Shown here: piece after piece, positions 45,541-53,950 of the stretch
Layout of the letters: each line of letters begins with the position of its first letter
How positions within the stretch are numbered: position 1 is the first letter of the stretch
From: Pseudonocardia sp.
GTDB lineage: Bacteria > Actinomycetota > Actinomycetes > Mycobacteriales > Pseudonocardiaceae
Length of the DNA: 64,000 nt
Reading direction: 5' to 3'
Assembly: GCF_025465255.1 (NCBI RefSeq)
Contig: NZ_JAODNI010000108.1
Span: 1-64,000, forward strand
Made by a program: the position numbers and the translations under genes
Notes under the pieces: model-generated
Databases searched by the model: none
What the model saw: the letters and a program-made list of their open reading frames with translations, nothing else
What the model was told of the DNA's origin: nothing

Positions 45541-46509
45541 TCACGCCGGGAGTGCGTCCCGTTCGTTGCTGCGGAAGGTGCGCCGGTAGCCCGCCGGCGC
45601 GACGCCGACGACCTTGCGGAAGTGGTGGCGCAGCAAGGTCGCCGAGCCGAACCCGCAGCGTGCGGCGACGGCGTCGACCCCGAGATCGGTGTCCTCCAGC
45701 AGCCGACGGGCATGCAGGACGCGCTGGCGGGTGAGCCAGCGGTGCGGCGTCGTGCCGGTCTCGGTGGTGAAGCGACGGGCGAAGGTCCGCTCGGACATCG
45801 CGGCGCGGCGGGCGAGGTCCGCGACGGAGTGCTCGACGTCGAGGTGGGTGAGCATCCAGTCCAGGACCGGGCCGAGGGAGTCCGCCGAGCACTCCGGGAG
45901 CGGGCGCTCGATGAACTGCCGCTGCCCGCCCTCGCGCTGGGGCGGGACGACCATCCTGCGGGCGATCCCGTTCACCACCGCACTGCCGAGCTCGCGGCGG
46001 ACGAGGTGCAGGCACGCGTCGATACCCGCGGCCGTGCCGGCACTGGTGATCAGGTTGCCGTCGTCGACGTAGAGGACGTCCGGGTCGACGGTGACCTGCG
46101 GGTACCGGGCGCGAAGCTCCTCGACGCTGTGCCAGTGCGCAGCGCAGTTGCGGCCGTCCAGGATGCCCGCCGCGGCCAGTACGAAGACGCCGGAGCAGAC
46201 CGTGAGCAGTGTCGCGCCGTCCGCCTCGGCCTGCCGCAGCGCGTCGAGGACCTCCTCGGGGAACTCGCGCATCCGGGTGGCCGGGATGGCGACGAGATCG
46301 GCCCCGCGCAGCCCGTCGAGCCCGTACTTCGGCGTGACGTCGACACCGGCCGTGGTGCCGATCGGCTCGTCGGCGACCTGCCCGCACACCCGGAAGTCCA
46401 GGACCGGGAGGCCGTCGTCCGAGCGGTCCAGGCCGAAGACCTCGCACAGCACACCGAACTCGAACACGGCGAGCTCGGGCAGGACGAGAACGGCGACGCT
46501 CCGCAGCAT
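45541..46509 (-). CDS. GlxA-type AraC regulator with DJ-1/PfpI domain
   Basis: A 322-residue transcription regulator. Residues 1-175 form a DJ-1/PfpI (class I glutamine amidotransferase-like) domain with the nucleophile-elbow TVCSGVFVLAAAG. The C-terminal AraC domain has two HTH units: VEHSVADLARRAAMSERTFARRF and GVDAVAARCGFGSATLLRHHF. Such regulators sense small metabolites and activate neighbouring genes. It is divergent from a small membrane gene across an 85-bp region with three TGGCAG copies. The ATG at 46509 follows TATGCT by 6 nt. Confidence 0.9.
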   Translation of the reverse strand: MLRSVAVLVLPELAVFEFGVLCEVFGLDRSDDGLPVLDFRVCGQVADEPIGTTAGVDVTPKYGLDGLRGADLVAIPATRMREFPEEVLDALRQAEADGATLLTVCSGVFVLAAAGILDGRNCAAHWHSVEELRARYPQVTVDPDVLYVDDGNLITSAGTAAGIDACLHLVRRELGSAVVNGIARRMVVPPQREGGQRQFIERPLPECSADSLGPVLDWMLTHLDVEHSVADLARRAAMSERTFARRFTTETGTTPHRWLTRQRVLHARRLLEDTDLGVDAVAARCGFGSATLLRHHFRKVVGVAPAGYRRTFRSNERDALPA

Positions 46510-46521
46510 GGCGCCAGCATA

Positions 46522-46595
46522 CTGGCAGCATCTTTTCGTAGAGTGACTTCTCCGCCACTTCTGGCAGGAAGTAGATGAGCAGAAACTTACTGCCA
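46522..46595. promoter_or_regulatory. Divergent promoter with TGGCAG repeats
   Basis: CTGGCAG occurs at 46522-46528 and 46561-46567 in direct orientation, and TGGCAG again inverted at 46590-46595. The copies lie between the GlxA-type regulator and the 77-residue membrane gene. Direct repeats are typical of AraC-family binding sites, so autoregulation is plausible. AAACTT (46583-46588) is 6 nt before the plus-strand ATG. Confidence 0.4.
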
Positions 46596-46828
46596 TGACC
46601 GCAACAATTCTCGCCCTCGCCGCCGTCGCCCTGCTCGTCTTCCTCGCCGTCAGGGGTCACCGCACCGGTCGCCGCCCCTTCCGCCTCGACCAGTTCCGTC
46701 CAGCGGCGTCCCTCGGAGGCGTGTTCGCCGGACCGGCGCCCGTCGACATGGACCGGGAACGCCTGGTCGCGGACCTGCGGGCGCTGCCCGACTCGCCGGC
46801 CGACGTCGAGTACCGACTGCGCGTGTAG
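46595..46828 (+). CDS. Small membrane protein
   Basis: A 77-residue protein with one N-terminal membrane helix (ATILALAAVALLVFLAV) and a cytosolic tail ending LRALPDSPADVEYRLRV. It is divergent from the GlxA-type regulator and may be its target. The ATG follows an AAACTT hexamer by 6 nt, suggesting leaderless expression. Function is unknown. Confidence 0.55.
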   Translation: MTATILALAAVALLVFLAVRGHRTGRRPFRLDQFRPAASLGGVFAGPAPVDMDRERLVADLRALPDSPADVEYRLRV

Positions 46829-46953
46829 CCCTGTGTGCGTAAAACATCGCTAGAACGAGATCCCACGCGCACGACCCGGCGTGAGCTGCGGAGACGCGGC
46901 CAGGCCTACCCGCCCGACTGCCCGCGCGGGAGCAGCGCATGCCGGGCCGGCGC

Positions 46954-47709
46954 TCACGTGTCGTAGAAGGCCGTCAGGCGCTCCGCCTCCTCGTCGATTT
47001 CCCGGCGCACCGGCCCCGGGAGGTCGTCGAACGGCTCGGGCACGACCTGGCCGTCCGTGTACCGCCAGGTGCGGCCACCCGGCCGTCGACCAGGAAGGTC
47101 GGTACGGACTGCGGCATGCGGGTGTGGAAGACCTTCTCCCGGTGTTCCGCCGGCAGGATCCGGGCGCGGGTGGCGTGCCCGAGCAGGAGCGCGGCGTCGA
47201 AGGTGGACAGGAACCGGACGGGCGCCGGGGTGTCCGCCGCCGGGAGGGGGCGCGCGGCAGGTCGAGCAGCTCGCCGCCGTCCGGATCCCGGAACCGGCGC
47301 AGCGTCATCCGCTGCAGTGCGGCGCGGGGCCTCGCCGATCGTCCAGCCCGCGTACCGGGAGACGCCCTTCGCCGACACCGGCCCGAACCCGCGCAGGCAG
47401 CGGGTGACCAGCAGCTCCTGGGCCGGCTCGAGCGCGACCGGGCGCGTCAGCCGGCCACCGGCCAGCCCGTACACGTGCGCCCGCGGGAGGGGACGATCGT
47501 GCCGCCGGTCAGCGCAGCCGTGAAGTCCGCACGCCGGAAGCGGCGAGTCGGGACCACAGCCCCACGTAGCCGGACGGCGCGTACTGCGTCTGCAGCCCGC
47601 CGACCCGCTCCACGGCCTTGGCCGGCGCGAGCTCGGATCGTTCCAGCAGGAGCTGCCGGGCCAGCAGCGCCCGGTTCAGCTCGCCCCACGACAACACCCG
47701 CTCCACCAC
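46954..47709 (-). pseudogene. Broken winged-helix (AlkZ-like) DNA-binding protein gene
   Basis: Pieces of a winged-helix DNA-binding/AlkZ-like protein occur in order in different minus-strand frames. The N-terminus is RVLSWGELNRALLARQLLLERS with AVERVGGLQTQYAPSGYVGLWSR; a shift is needed for FRRADFTAALTGGTIVPSRG. After a gap come RPVALEPAQELLVTRCLRGFGPVSAKGVSRYAGWTIGEA, then MTLRRFRDPDGGELLDL in another frame, then VRFLSTFDAALLLGHATRARILP, and finally TWRYTDGQVVPEPFDDLPGPV. Intact relatives are about 350-380 residues and only about 250 codons remain, so there is also an internal deletion. A 21-22-bp repeat array begins 58 nt upstream of the start. Confidence 0.82.
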
Positions 47710-47766
47710 GCGGACATCCTGCCGCGTCACCACAGCCGTTCCCGCGGGATTGTGCCCCGGGCCCCC

Positions 47767-47960
47767 GCGAGTCGCGCCCCACGACGCCGCGAGTCGCGCT
47801 CTGCGTACGCGCGAGTCGCGCTCTACGTACGCGCGAGTCGCGCTCCAAGACCCGCGAGTCGTGCTCCAGGGCCTGCGAGTCGTGCTCCAGGGCCTGCGAG
47901 TCGCGGCCCCGTGCCCGCGAGTCCCGCTCCTGGTGCATCCGAGTCGCGGCCTACCTGCGT
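47767..47960 (+). repeat. Nine-unit 21-22-bp GCGAGTC tandem array
   Basis: The core GCGAGTC (CCGAGTC in the last unit) begins at 47767, 47789, 47811, 47833, 47854, 47875, 47896, 47917 and 47939. Spacings are 22, 22, 22, 21, 21, 21, 21 and 22 bp. Most units continue CGCGCTC or CGTGCTC, and the fifth and sixth are identical over 21 bp. The same core and period occur in the array at 18885-19011. Confidence 0.88.
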
Positions 47961-48000
47961 GGCGAGCAGCGCCGCTACAACACGCAGGTCCGGCGCGCGC

Positions 48001-48065
48001 CATGATCGCCACGCCGACCGAAATCAGCCGTGCACGGCTGAAATCGGTCCGCCGTGGTGATCATG
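48001..48065. repeat. 65-bp near-palindromic element
   Basis: Ends CATGATC and GATCATG, with a perfect 16-bp centre CAGCCGTGCACGGCTG. The arms match with three mismatches and one bulge. It resembles a compact REP- or MITE-like element or a transcription terminator within the repeat-rich gap. Confidence 0.6.
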
Positions 48066-48256
48066 TCGAGGCGATCCGGACGCGGACGTCGCGCTCCACG
48101 TGTGCACGAGTCGTGCGCTCAGCCGCACGGCGGCGTCGCTCGCCGTACCGCCCGCCGTAGCCAGCCGCGCCGCCATTTGACCACCTCCGGGCCACGGTCC
48201 GCGGCTACCGGGCGGCTCCCCGTCGGCGAGCGTCGAGGCCTCGGGTGCCGCGATCC

Positions 48257-48285
48257 GCGACTCGGCGAACCAGGAGCGCCGACTC
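48257..48285 (-). repeat. Two inverted GAGTC units
   Basis: GCGACTC at 48257 and CCGACTC at 48279, 22 bp apart, are the same unit as in the array at 47767-47960 but inverted. They end 7 bp before the stop of the flavin monooxygenase gene. Confidence 0.65.
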
Positions 48286-48292
48286 GCGGGGA

Positions 48293-49591
48293 TCAGGTGG
48301 GGTACGGGAGGGCGAGGTGGTCCCGCAGGGTGGGACCGGTGTACTCGGTGCGGTAGCTGCCGCGGTCCTGGAGCTCCGGGATCACCCTGTCCACGAACGC
48401 GTCCATGCCCGTCGGGACGAGGTGCGGGATCAGGATGAAGCCGTCGCTCGCGTCCGCCTGGACCGCCTCGTCGATCTGCTCCGCCACCTGCTTCGGCGTC
48501 CCGACGAACGAGTGCCGCGCCGTCGTCTCGACGATCAGCTCGCGGATCGAGAGGTTCTTGGACCCGGCCAGCTCCCGCCACTCCCGCGCGAGCTTCGCCG
48601 TGTCCCGCTCGTGCCGGACCCGGCCGCGGGTGATGTTCACGTTCTCCGGGTCCGGGTCGACGTCCGGGAGCGGGCCGTCCGGGTCGTAGGCCGAGAGGTC
48701 CCGGCCCCAGACCTGCTCGAGGAACGCGATCGCCGTCTGAGGGGACACCTGCTCGTGCCGGATCCGCTCGGCGTTCTCCGCGGCGTCCGCCGGGGTGTCC
48801 CCCAGCACGAACGTGGCGGCGGGCAGGATCGTCAGGTCGGTGTCGACGCGGCCGTAGCGCGGCAGCCGGTCCTTCATGTTCCGGTAGAACTCCTGGCCGG
48901 CCTCGACGGTGCTGTGCCGGGAGAAGATCGCGTCCGCGGTGGCGGCGCCGAACTCGCGGCCCTGCTCCGAGTCCCCGGACTGGATCAGCACCGGATGCCC
49001 CTGCGGGCTGCGCGGCACGGAGAACCGGCCTCGGAAGGAGAACTGGCTGCTCGCGTACCCGACGACCGGCGCCTCGCTCCCGACCTCGGGGGCGCGGCTG
49101 AGCCACAACGCCTTCGCGGCCTCGAGCATCTCCCCCGCCCGCTCGTAGCGCTGCTCGGGCTTCAGGAACCCGCCGCGGCGGAAGTTCTCCCCGGTGAACG
49201 CGTCCGAGCTGGTCACGAGGTTCCACGCGGAGCGGCCGCCGGAGAGGTGGTCCAGCGAGGCGAACTGACGGGCCAGCTCGTAGGGCTCGTTGAACGTCGT
49301 GTTGATCGTCCCGGCGAGCCCGACCCGCTCGGTGACGGCGGCGAGCGCGTTGAGCACGGTGAGCGTGTCCGGCCGCCCGACGACGTCGAGATCGTGGATC
49401 CTCCCGCGGTGCTCGCGCAGCCGGAGGCCCTCGGCGAGGAACACGAAGTCGAACAGGCCGCGTTCGGAGGCCTGCGCGAAGTGCACGAACGAGGCGAAGT
49501 CCGTCTGGCTGCCGGACGCCGGGTCGCTCCAGACGGTGGTGTTGTTGACGCCCGGGAAGTGGGCGGCGAGATGGACCTGCTTGCGGCTCAT
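48293..49591 (-). CDS. NtaA/SnaA/DmoA-family FMN-dependent monooxygenase
   Basis: A 432-residue luciferase-like flavin monooxygenase of the NtaA/DmoA subgroup. FPGVNNTTVWSDP near the N-terminus, LAEGLRLRE, TINTTFNEPYELARQFASLDHLSGGRSAWNLVTS and SPQGHPVLIQSGDSEQGREFGA are typical. Family members oxidise nitrilotriacetate, EDTA, dimethyl sulfide, dibenzothiophene or streptogramin intermediates with FMNH2 from a partner reductase. No reductase gene is in the operon. It is the last gene of the coupled run from the pcaB-like gene; its ATG overlaps the preceding stop. Confidence 0.88.
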   Translation of the reverse strand: MSRKQVHLAAHFPGVNNTTVWSDPASGSQTDFASFVHFAQASERGLFDFVFLAEGLRLREHRGRIHDLDVVGRPDTLTVLNALAAVTERVGLAGTINTTFNEPYELARQFASLDHLSGGRSAWNLVTSSDAFTGENFRRGGFLKPEQRYERAGEMLEAAKALWLSRAPEVGSEAPVVGYASSQFSFRGRFSVPRSPQGHPVLIQSGDSEQGREFGAATADAIFSRHSTVEAGQEFYRNMKDRLPRYGRVDTDLTILPAATFVLGDTPADAAENAERIRHEQVSPQTAIAFLEQVWGRDLSAYDPDGPLPDVDPDPENVNITRGRVRHERDTAKLAREWRELAGSKNLSIRELIVETTARHSFVGTPKQVAEQIDEAVQADASDGFILIPHLVPTGMDAFVDRVIPELQDRGSYRTEYTGPTLRDHLALPYPT

Positions 49592-50739
49592 GCCCGCACC
49601 TCCCCGGCATGGCGGCCGGCCGGCCGGCGCAGCCCGAATCGTTCCCGCAGTGTGCCGGAACTCGGCGTCCCGGGCCGCGCGCCCGCCCCGACCAGCAGCG
49701 GGACCACCCCGTCGACGATCGCGTCCAGGCCGCTCGGCAGGGCCAGCGGCACGAAGGTCACGCCGTCCGCAGCGTGCGCCCGCACGACCTCCCCGATCAG
49801 CGCGGCCAGTCCCCCGGGGGTCCCGACGTGCCTGATCCCCTCCGGATCGGGCCCCGGCGTAAGCGCCTCCAGCCGGGCGAGCTCCTTCCGGGCCTCGGCG
49901 TCCGTCTCCCCGAGCAGGACCTCGACGTCCAGCAACACGGTGATCCCCGACGGGTCCCGGCCCGCCTCGGCGGCCGCGGCCTGGACGTCGAGGCGGGCGG
50001 TGGTGGCCTGCGCGATGCCCGGCGCCGAGATCCGCACGACGTCCGCGTGCCGCGCCGCGACGACCAGGGCCTCCGGATCGTCCGCCCGCACGACGACCAG
50101 CGGCTGGCCCTGCGGCGAGCGCGGCGTGATCGACGGGCCCCTCACGGAGAAGAACTCGCCCTCGAAGTCCACGTAGTGCAGCTTGTCCCGGTCCACGTAA
50201 CGACCGGTGGCCGCGTCGCGGATCACCGCGTCGTCCTCCCACGAGTCCCACAGCAGCCGGACGGCCTCGATCACCTCGGCCGCCTCGAGCCACAGCTCGG
50301 ACACCGGCGCGGCACTCCGGCGGCCGAACAGATCGGCCTCCTCGGGTGTCCGGGAGACGGCGACCTCCCAGCCCGCGCGGCCGGACGACACGAGGTCCAG
50401 CGTCGCGATCGCCTTCTGCACGTGGAAGGGCTCGGTGTGGGTGACCGTGACGGCCGGGACCAGCCCGATTCCCGGGACGACCGGGGCGACCCGCGCGGCG
50501 ATCGCCACCGCGTCGAGCGAGTCCCCCAGCTCGTCCGGGTCCCCCGAGGGCGGGACGAACGAGTCCCTGATCGCGACCAGGTCCAGCCCGCCCCGGGCCG
50601 CCGTCCGGACGAGCCGGACGTGGGGCGCGGCGTCGACCAGGCCCGGCACGTCCGCGCCGGGCAGCCGCCACGCCCCGGGATGACGGCCCGCCCCGCCGAT
50701 CTCGGCCGCGAGGTGAAGGGGGGTCTCGGGGCTGCTCAC
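49588..50739 (-). CDS. LLM-class flavin-dependent oxidoreductase
   Basis: A 383-residue luciferase-like protein distinct from its neighbour. It has the same barrel landmarks: GLDLVAIRDSFVPP, TVTHTEPFHVQKAIATLDLVSSGRAGWEVAVSRTPEEADLFGR, and SPQGQPLVVVRADDPEALVVAA. Two LLM enzymes side by side suggest successive oxidations or a two-component pair. The GTG start (50739) overlaps the stop of the SnoaL-like gene, and its own stop overlaps the next ATG. Confidence 0.87.
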   Translation of the reverse strand: MSSPETPLHLAAEIGGAGRHPGAWRLPGADVPGLVDAAPHVRLVRTAARGGLDLVAIRDSFVPPSGDPDELGDSLDAVAIAARVAPVVPGIGLVPAVTVTHTEPFHVQKAIATLDLVSSGRAGWEVAVSRTPEEADLFGRRSAAPVSELWLEAAEVIEAVRLLWDSWEDDAVIRDAATGRYVDRDKLHYVDFEGEFFSVRGPSITPRSPQGQPLVVVRADDPEALVVAARHADVVRISAPGIAQATTARLDVQAAAAEAGRDPSGITVLLDVEVLLGETDAEARKELARLEALTPGPDPEGIRHVGTPGGLAALIGEVVRAHAADGVTFVPLALPSGLDAIVDGVVPLLVGAGARPGTPSSGTLRERFGLRRPAGRHAGEVRA

Positions 50740-51194
50740 GAGCTTCCGTCGGCGGGGTGCAGGGCGCTGCGTTCGGATCCGCTCACCGAGTACCCCCGTT
50801 CGGCGTAGGGGAAGCCGTCGAGCTCGGTCGTCCCCGGACGTTGCTGATAGTAGGAGCGGATCTCGTGGATCAGCCCGTCGGAGAAGGTGAACCACTCGGC
50901 GCCGCGCGTCGCGACCCGCTCCGCGGATCCCTCGGGCCGCCAGAACATCGTCCACTCGATCACGGCCTCGGCCGGGCCGGTGAGCGCATGGTCGACCACC
51001 CATCGGGCGTCGATCCTCGCCTGGACCTTCCGCCAGTACCGGGCGAGGTGCTCGCCCCCGTGGACCGGTGCGGAGCCGAGGTTCGGCGCGAGGAACCAGT
51101 GCACGACCTCCGGATGCAGCGTGGACATCAGCAGATCGACGTCCCCGGCGCTGCAGCCGTCGTAGTACCGGATGATCACGTCCAGCTCGTTCAC
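50736..51194 (-). CDS. SnoaL/NTF2-like protein
   Basis: A 152-residue cone-shaped NTF2-like protein: VIIRYYDGCSAGDVDLLMSTLHPEVVHWFLAP at the start, WRKVQARIDARWVVDHAL, and EWFTFSDGLIHEIRSYYQQR. SnoaL-like proteins act as small isomerases, hydratases or carriers. It sits between the lyase and the two flavin monooxygenases with 4-nt overlaps on both sides (GTGA), so all four belong to one pathway. Activity cannot be specified. Confidence 0.82.
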   Translation of the reverse strand: MNELDVIIRYYDGCSAGDVDLLMSTLHPEVVHWFLAPNLGSAPVHGGEHLARYWRKVQARIDARWVVDHALTGPAEAVIEWTMFWRPEGSAERVATRGAEWFTFSDGLIHEIRSYYQQRPGTTELDGFPYAERGYSVSGSERSALHPADGSS

Positions 51195-52321
51195 CGCGCC
51201 TCCAGGACCCGGTCCACCAGCTCGCCCGCGTGGTGCGGCGCCTCCGCCGGCGACGTCAACGCCAGGTTCCGCGCCATCGCGTCGGGATGCACGGCCAGCC
51301 CCTCCAGACAGACCCGCAGCCGCGAGGCCGCGCCACCGGTGGCGCGCAGCAGGTCCGTGAGCGTCTGCCACTCCGCGTGCCACGGCCCGGCGGCCCGCTG
51401 GTGCTCGTGGTCCATCGCGGCCAGCAGCGTCGCGACCAGCCCCGGCGCCCGCCGCGCGGACGCCCGCGCCGTCACCGCCGCGATCGGGTTCCGCTTGTGC
51501 GGCATGGACGACGAGTCCCCCGGCGCCGCCTCGGACACCTCCCCCAGCTCGGTCCCGGCCAGCAGCACGACGTCCGTCGCAGGCTTCGCGCACGCCCCCG
51601 CCGCGACGCCGAGCGCCCCGGCCAGCTCCCCGACCCGGGTGCGTTCGGTGTGCCACGGGACGCCCTGCCGGGCCAGGCCGAGCGCGTCCGCCAGGGAGTC
51701 CGCGACGGCCGGTCCGTGCGGGTGCAGCGCCGCGAGCGTGCCGGCGGCCCCGCCGAACTGCACCGGCAGCACGTCGACGACCGCGCGCAACCGCACCCGG
51801 GCCCGGTCCAACCCGGCGCACCACCCGGCCGCGACCAGGCCGAACGTGCTCGGCAACGCCTGCTGGCCCAGCGTGCGCGCGATCATCGGGGTGTCCCGGT
51901 GCGCGGCGGCGAGCCGGGCGGCGGCGTCGGCGGCGGCGCGGAGGTCCTCCAGCACGACCTCCGACGCCCGGCGGACGAGCAGCACCAGCGCGGTGTCCAT
52001 GACGTCCTGGCTGGTGGCGCCCGGGTGCACGGCCTTCGCCACGTCCCCTCCGGTAGCGGACCGCAGGAGCCGGACCAGGGGGATCACCGGGTTCCCGCCC
52101 TCGACGGCGGCCGCGCCCAGCTCGTCGACGTCGATCTTGAGGTCCTCGGCCGCCGCGGCGATCACCTCGGCGTGCGCGGGCGGGACCACCCCGTGCCCGG
52201 CGGCGGCCCGGGACAGCGCGACCTCGACTTCGAGCAGCGCCCGGATCCAGGCCGCGTCGTCGAGGGTCCGGTCGACCCGGGCCGCACCGTAGAGCGGCCC
52301 GAAGAGGGTGGTGCTGGTCAT
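51191..52321 (-). CDS. PcaB-like lyase (fumarase/aspartase superfamily)
   Basis: A 376-residue protein of the fumarase/aspartase superfamily, nearest in layout to 3-carboxy-cis,cis-muconate cycloisomerase (PcaB). The N-terminal MTSTTLFGPLYG, the HPGATSQDVMDTALVLL block and the signature DSSSMPHKRNP with the catalytic loop serine are visible. No other protocatechuate genes are near, and the operon partners are flavin monooxygenases. The true substrate may therefore be another succinyl- or carboxymuconate-like compound. The ATG at 52321 follows ACCGTA (TACGGT on the minus strand) by 6 nt. Confidence 0.82.
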   Translation of the reverse strand: MTSTTLFGPLYGAARVDRTLDDAAWIRALLEVEVALSRAAAGHGVVPPAHAEVIAAAAEDLKIDVDELGAAAVEGGNPVIPLVRLLRSATGGDVAKAVHPGATSQDVMDTALVLLVRRASEVVLEDLRAAADAAARLAAAHRDTPMIARTLGQQALPSTFGLVAAGWCAGLDRARVRLRAVVDVLPVQFGGAAGTLAALHPHGPAVADSLADALGLARQGVPWHTERTRVGELAGALGVAAGACAKPATDVVLLAGTELGEVSEAAPGDSSSMPHKRNPIAAVTARASARRAPGLVATLLAAMDHEHQRAAGPWHAEWQTLTDLLRATGGAASRLRVCLEGLAVHPDAMARNLALTSPAEAPHHAGELVDRVLEAR

Positions 52322-52374
52322 GGAAGGACCGTACGACACCGGTCCGGCGGTCCTGTTCCGGGAGAATGCCCTCC

Positions 52375-53013
52375 GTGACAAGAACTGTCTTCCTCGACCT
52401 CGACGGCACCCTCGTCGACTCCGCCCCCGGCATCCTCGGCACCCTCGAGGAGTCCTTCGACGAGCTCGGCCTCACCTGGCCCGGCGACGCGATCGGCACG
52501 AAGCTCCTGGGCCCGCCCCTCTACGAGTCCCTCCCGCCGATCGTCGGCGAGGAGGCGGCCGCGCGGGTCCTGCCCGTCTACCGGCAGCGCTACCGCGAGC
52601 ACGGCCTCCTGAAGTCCACCCCCTATCCCGGCATCGACGAGTTGCTCCGCGCGCTGGTCGCCGCGGGCACGCGGCTGGCGCTGGCCACCAGCAAGGCCGA
52701 GCCGGCCGCCCGCGCCATCCTCGAGAACCAGGGCTGGACCGAGCTCTTCGAGACGATCACCGGGGACACCGTGGACGCGCAGCGCCCCTCCAAGGCCGCG
52801 GTGGTCGGCGAGGCGCTGCGCCGGCTCGGCGGGGCGTCCCCCGACGCGGTGATGGTGGGCGACCGGCTGCACGACGTCGTGGGGTCCCGCGCGCACGGGC
52901 TCTCCTGCCTCGGCGCGGGCTGGGGCTACGGCGAGCCGGGTGAGCTGATCGGCGCAGGCGCGGCGGCCGTCTACGACACTCCGGGTGACCTGCGGGCTGC
53001 CCTGCTCGGGTGA
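52375..53013 (+). CDS. HAD-family phosphatase (phosphoglycolate phosphatase-like)
   Basis: A 212-residue HAD hydrolase with all four motifs: VFLDLDGTLVDS (nucleophile Asp), ALATSKAEPAA, the lysine in RPSKAAVVGEAL, and MVGDRLHDVVGS. The cap domain is the helical C1 type found in phosphoglycolate phosphatases, though many substrates are possible. The GTG at 52375 was chosen because GAGAAT lies 7 nt upstream; the ATG at 52366 would overlap this -10. It is divergent from the pcaB-like operon. Confidence 0.85.
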   Translation: MTRTVFLDLDGTLVDSAPGILGTLEESFDELGLTWPGDAIGTKLLGPPLYESLPPIVGEEAAARVLPVYRQRYREHGLLKSTPYPGIDELLRALVAAGTRLALATSKAEPAARAILENQGWTELFETITGDTVDAQRPSKAAVVGEALRRLGGASPDAVMVGDRLHDVVGSRAHGLSCLGAGWGYGEPGELIGAGAAAVYDTPGDLRAALLG

Positions 53014-53121
53014 CACGGGGACGTCGCTCACATGGCCTCCCGTCTGGCTCACCATTCGTTGTCCCGCGCCGACCGCCCCCGTAGCCTCGGTGCGAATTCA
53101 GCCCCGGAGTGTGGAGCGGCG

Positions 53122-53880
53122 ATGATGGACAAGGTTGTGGCGTCGGCCGCCGAGGCCGTCGCGGACATCGGCGACGGGAAGTCGCTCGCCGTCGGCGGTT
53201 TCGGCATGGTGGGTGTGCCCACGGTACTGATCGACGCGTTGATCGCGCAGGGCGCGACGGATCTCGAGACGATCAGCAACAACCTGGGCGTCGACGGGTT
53301 CGGCCTCGGCAAGCTGCTCGAGGCGGGGCGGATCCGCCGGACGATCGGCTCCTACGTGGGCAACAACAAGGAGTTCGCGCGGCAGTACTTCGCCGGCGAG
53401 ATCGAGCTGGAGCTGGCGCCGCAGGGCACCCTGGCCGAGCGGCTGCGCGCCGGCGGCGCGGGCATCCCGGCCTTCTACACCCCGGCCGGCGTCGGCACGC
53501 TGATCGCGGAGGGCGGGCTCCCGTGGCGTTACGGCCCCGGCGGCGAGGTCCTCGTCGAGTCCCCGGCGAAGGAGGTACGCGAGTTCGACGGCGTGCAGTA
53601 CGTCCTCGAGGCCGCGCTGACCCCGGACTACGCGCTCGTCCACGCCTGGAAGGGCGACCGGCACGGCAACCTCGTCTACCGCAGCAGCGCGCGGAACTTC
53701 AACCCCGCCTGCGCCGCCGCCGGGCGGATCACCATCGCCCAGGTCGAGCACCTGGTGGAGCCGGGCGAGATCGACCCGGACGCCGTGCACACCCCCGGTA
53801 TCCACGTCCAGCGCGTCGTGCACGTCCCGGACGTCGAGAAGCCCGTCGAGTTCCGGACCGTGAAGGAGAACAAGGCGTGA
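53122..53880 (+). CDS. scoA: Succinyl-CoA:3-ketoacid CoA transferase subunit A
   Basis: A 252-residue family I CoA-transferase alpha subunit. [25 protein letters not shown] and [16 protein letters not shown] are conserved, as is [20 protein letters not shown]. With subunit B it moves CoA between succinate and acetoacetate or related 3-oxoacids. The ATG at 53122 has GGAGCGGCG directly upstream; ATG 53125 is possible. The partner gene follows after 70 nt of repeat-like linker. Confidence 0.92.
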   Translation: MMDKVVASAAEAVADIGDGKSLAVGGFGMVGVPTVLIDALIAQGATDLETISNNLGVDGFGLGKLLEAGRIRRTIGSYVGNNKEFARQYFAGEIELELAPQGTLAERLRAGGAGIPAFYTPAGVGTLIAEGGLPWRYGPGGEVLVESPAKEVREFDGVQYVLEAALTPDYALVHAWKGDRHGNLVYRSSARNFNPACAAAGRITIAQVEHLVEPGEIDPDAVHTPGIHVQRVVHVPDVEKPVEFRTVKENKA

Positions 53881-53950
53881 GCGAGCTTGCGAGCGAACCA
53901 TTGACACAGCGCCCGAGCGAAGCGTCGAGCTCGCGAAGCGAGGGAGTGCG
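53880..53950 (+). repeat. Linker with GAGCGA/GCGAAGCG repeats
   Basis: The 70-bp gap between scoA and scoB has several copies of GAGCGA and CGAAGCG in both orientations, centred on TCGAGCTCGCGAAGCGAGG. Such purine-rich GAGCGAAGCG elements are familiar in actinobacterial intergenic DNA; here it lies inside an operon. Confidence 0.5.

Larger units (their letters stand above)
47710..48292. other. 583-bp non-coding region filled with repeats
   Basis: No gene is recognised. The region holds a nine-unit phased GCGAGTC array (47767-47960), a 65-bp near-palindrome (48001-48065), degenerate units around 48081-48116, and two inverted units (48257-48285) just before the stop of the flavin monooxygenase gene. 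Confidence 0.7.

Noticed and set aside
47767..47960. CRISPR array
   Set aside because: Units are directly adjacent with 21-22-bp period and a short core; there are no unique 30-40-bp spacers and no cas genes.
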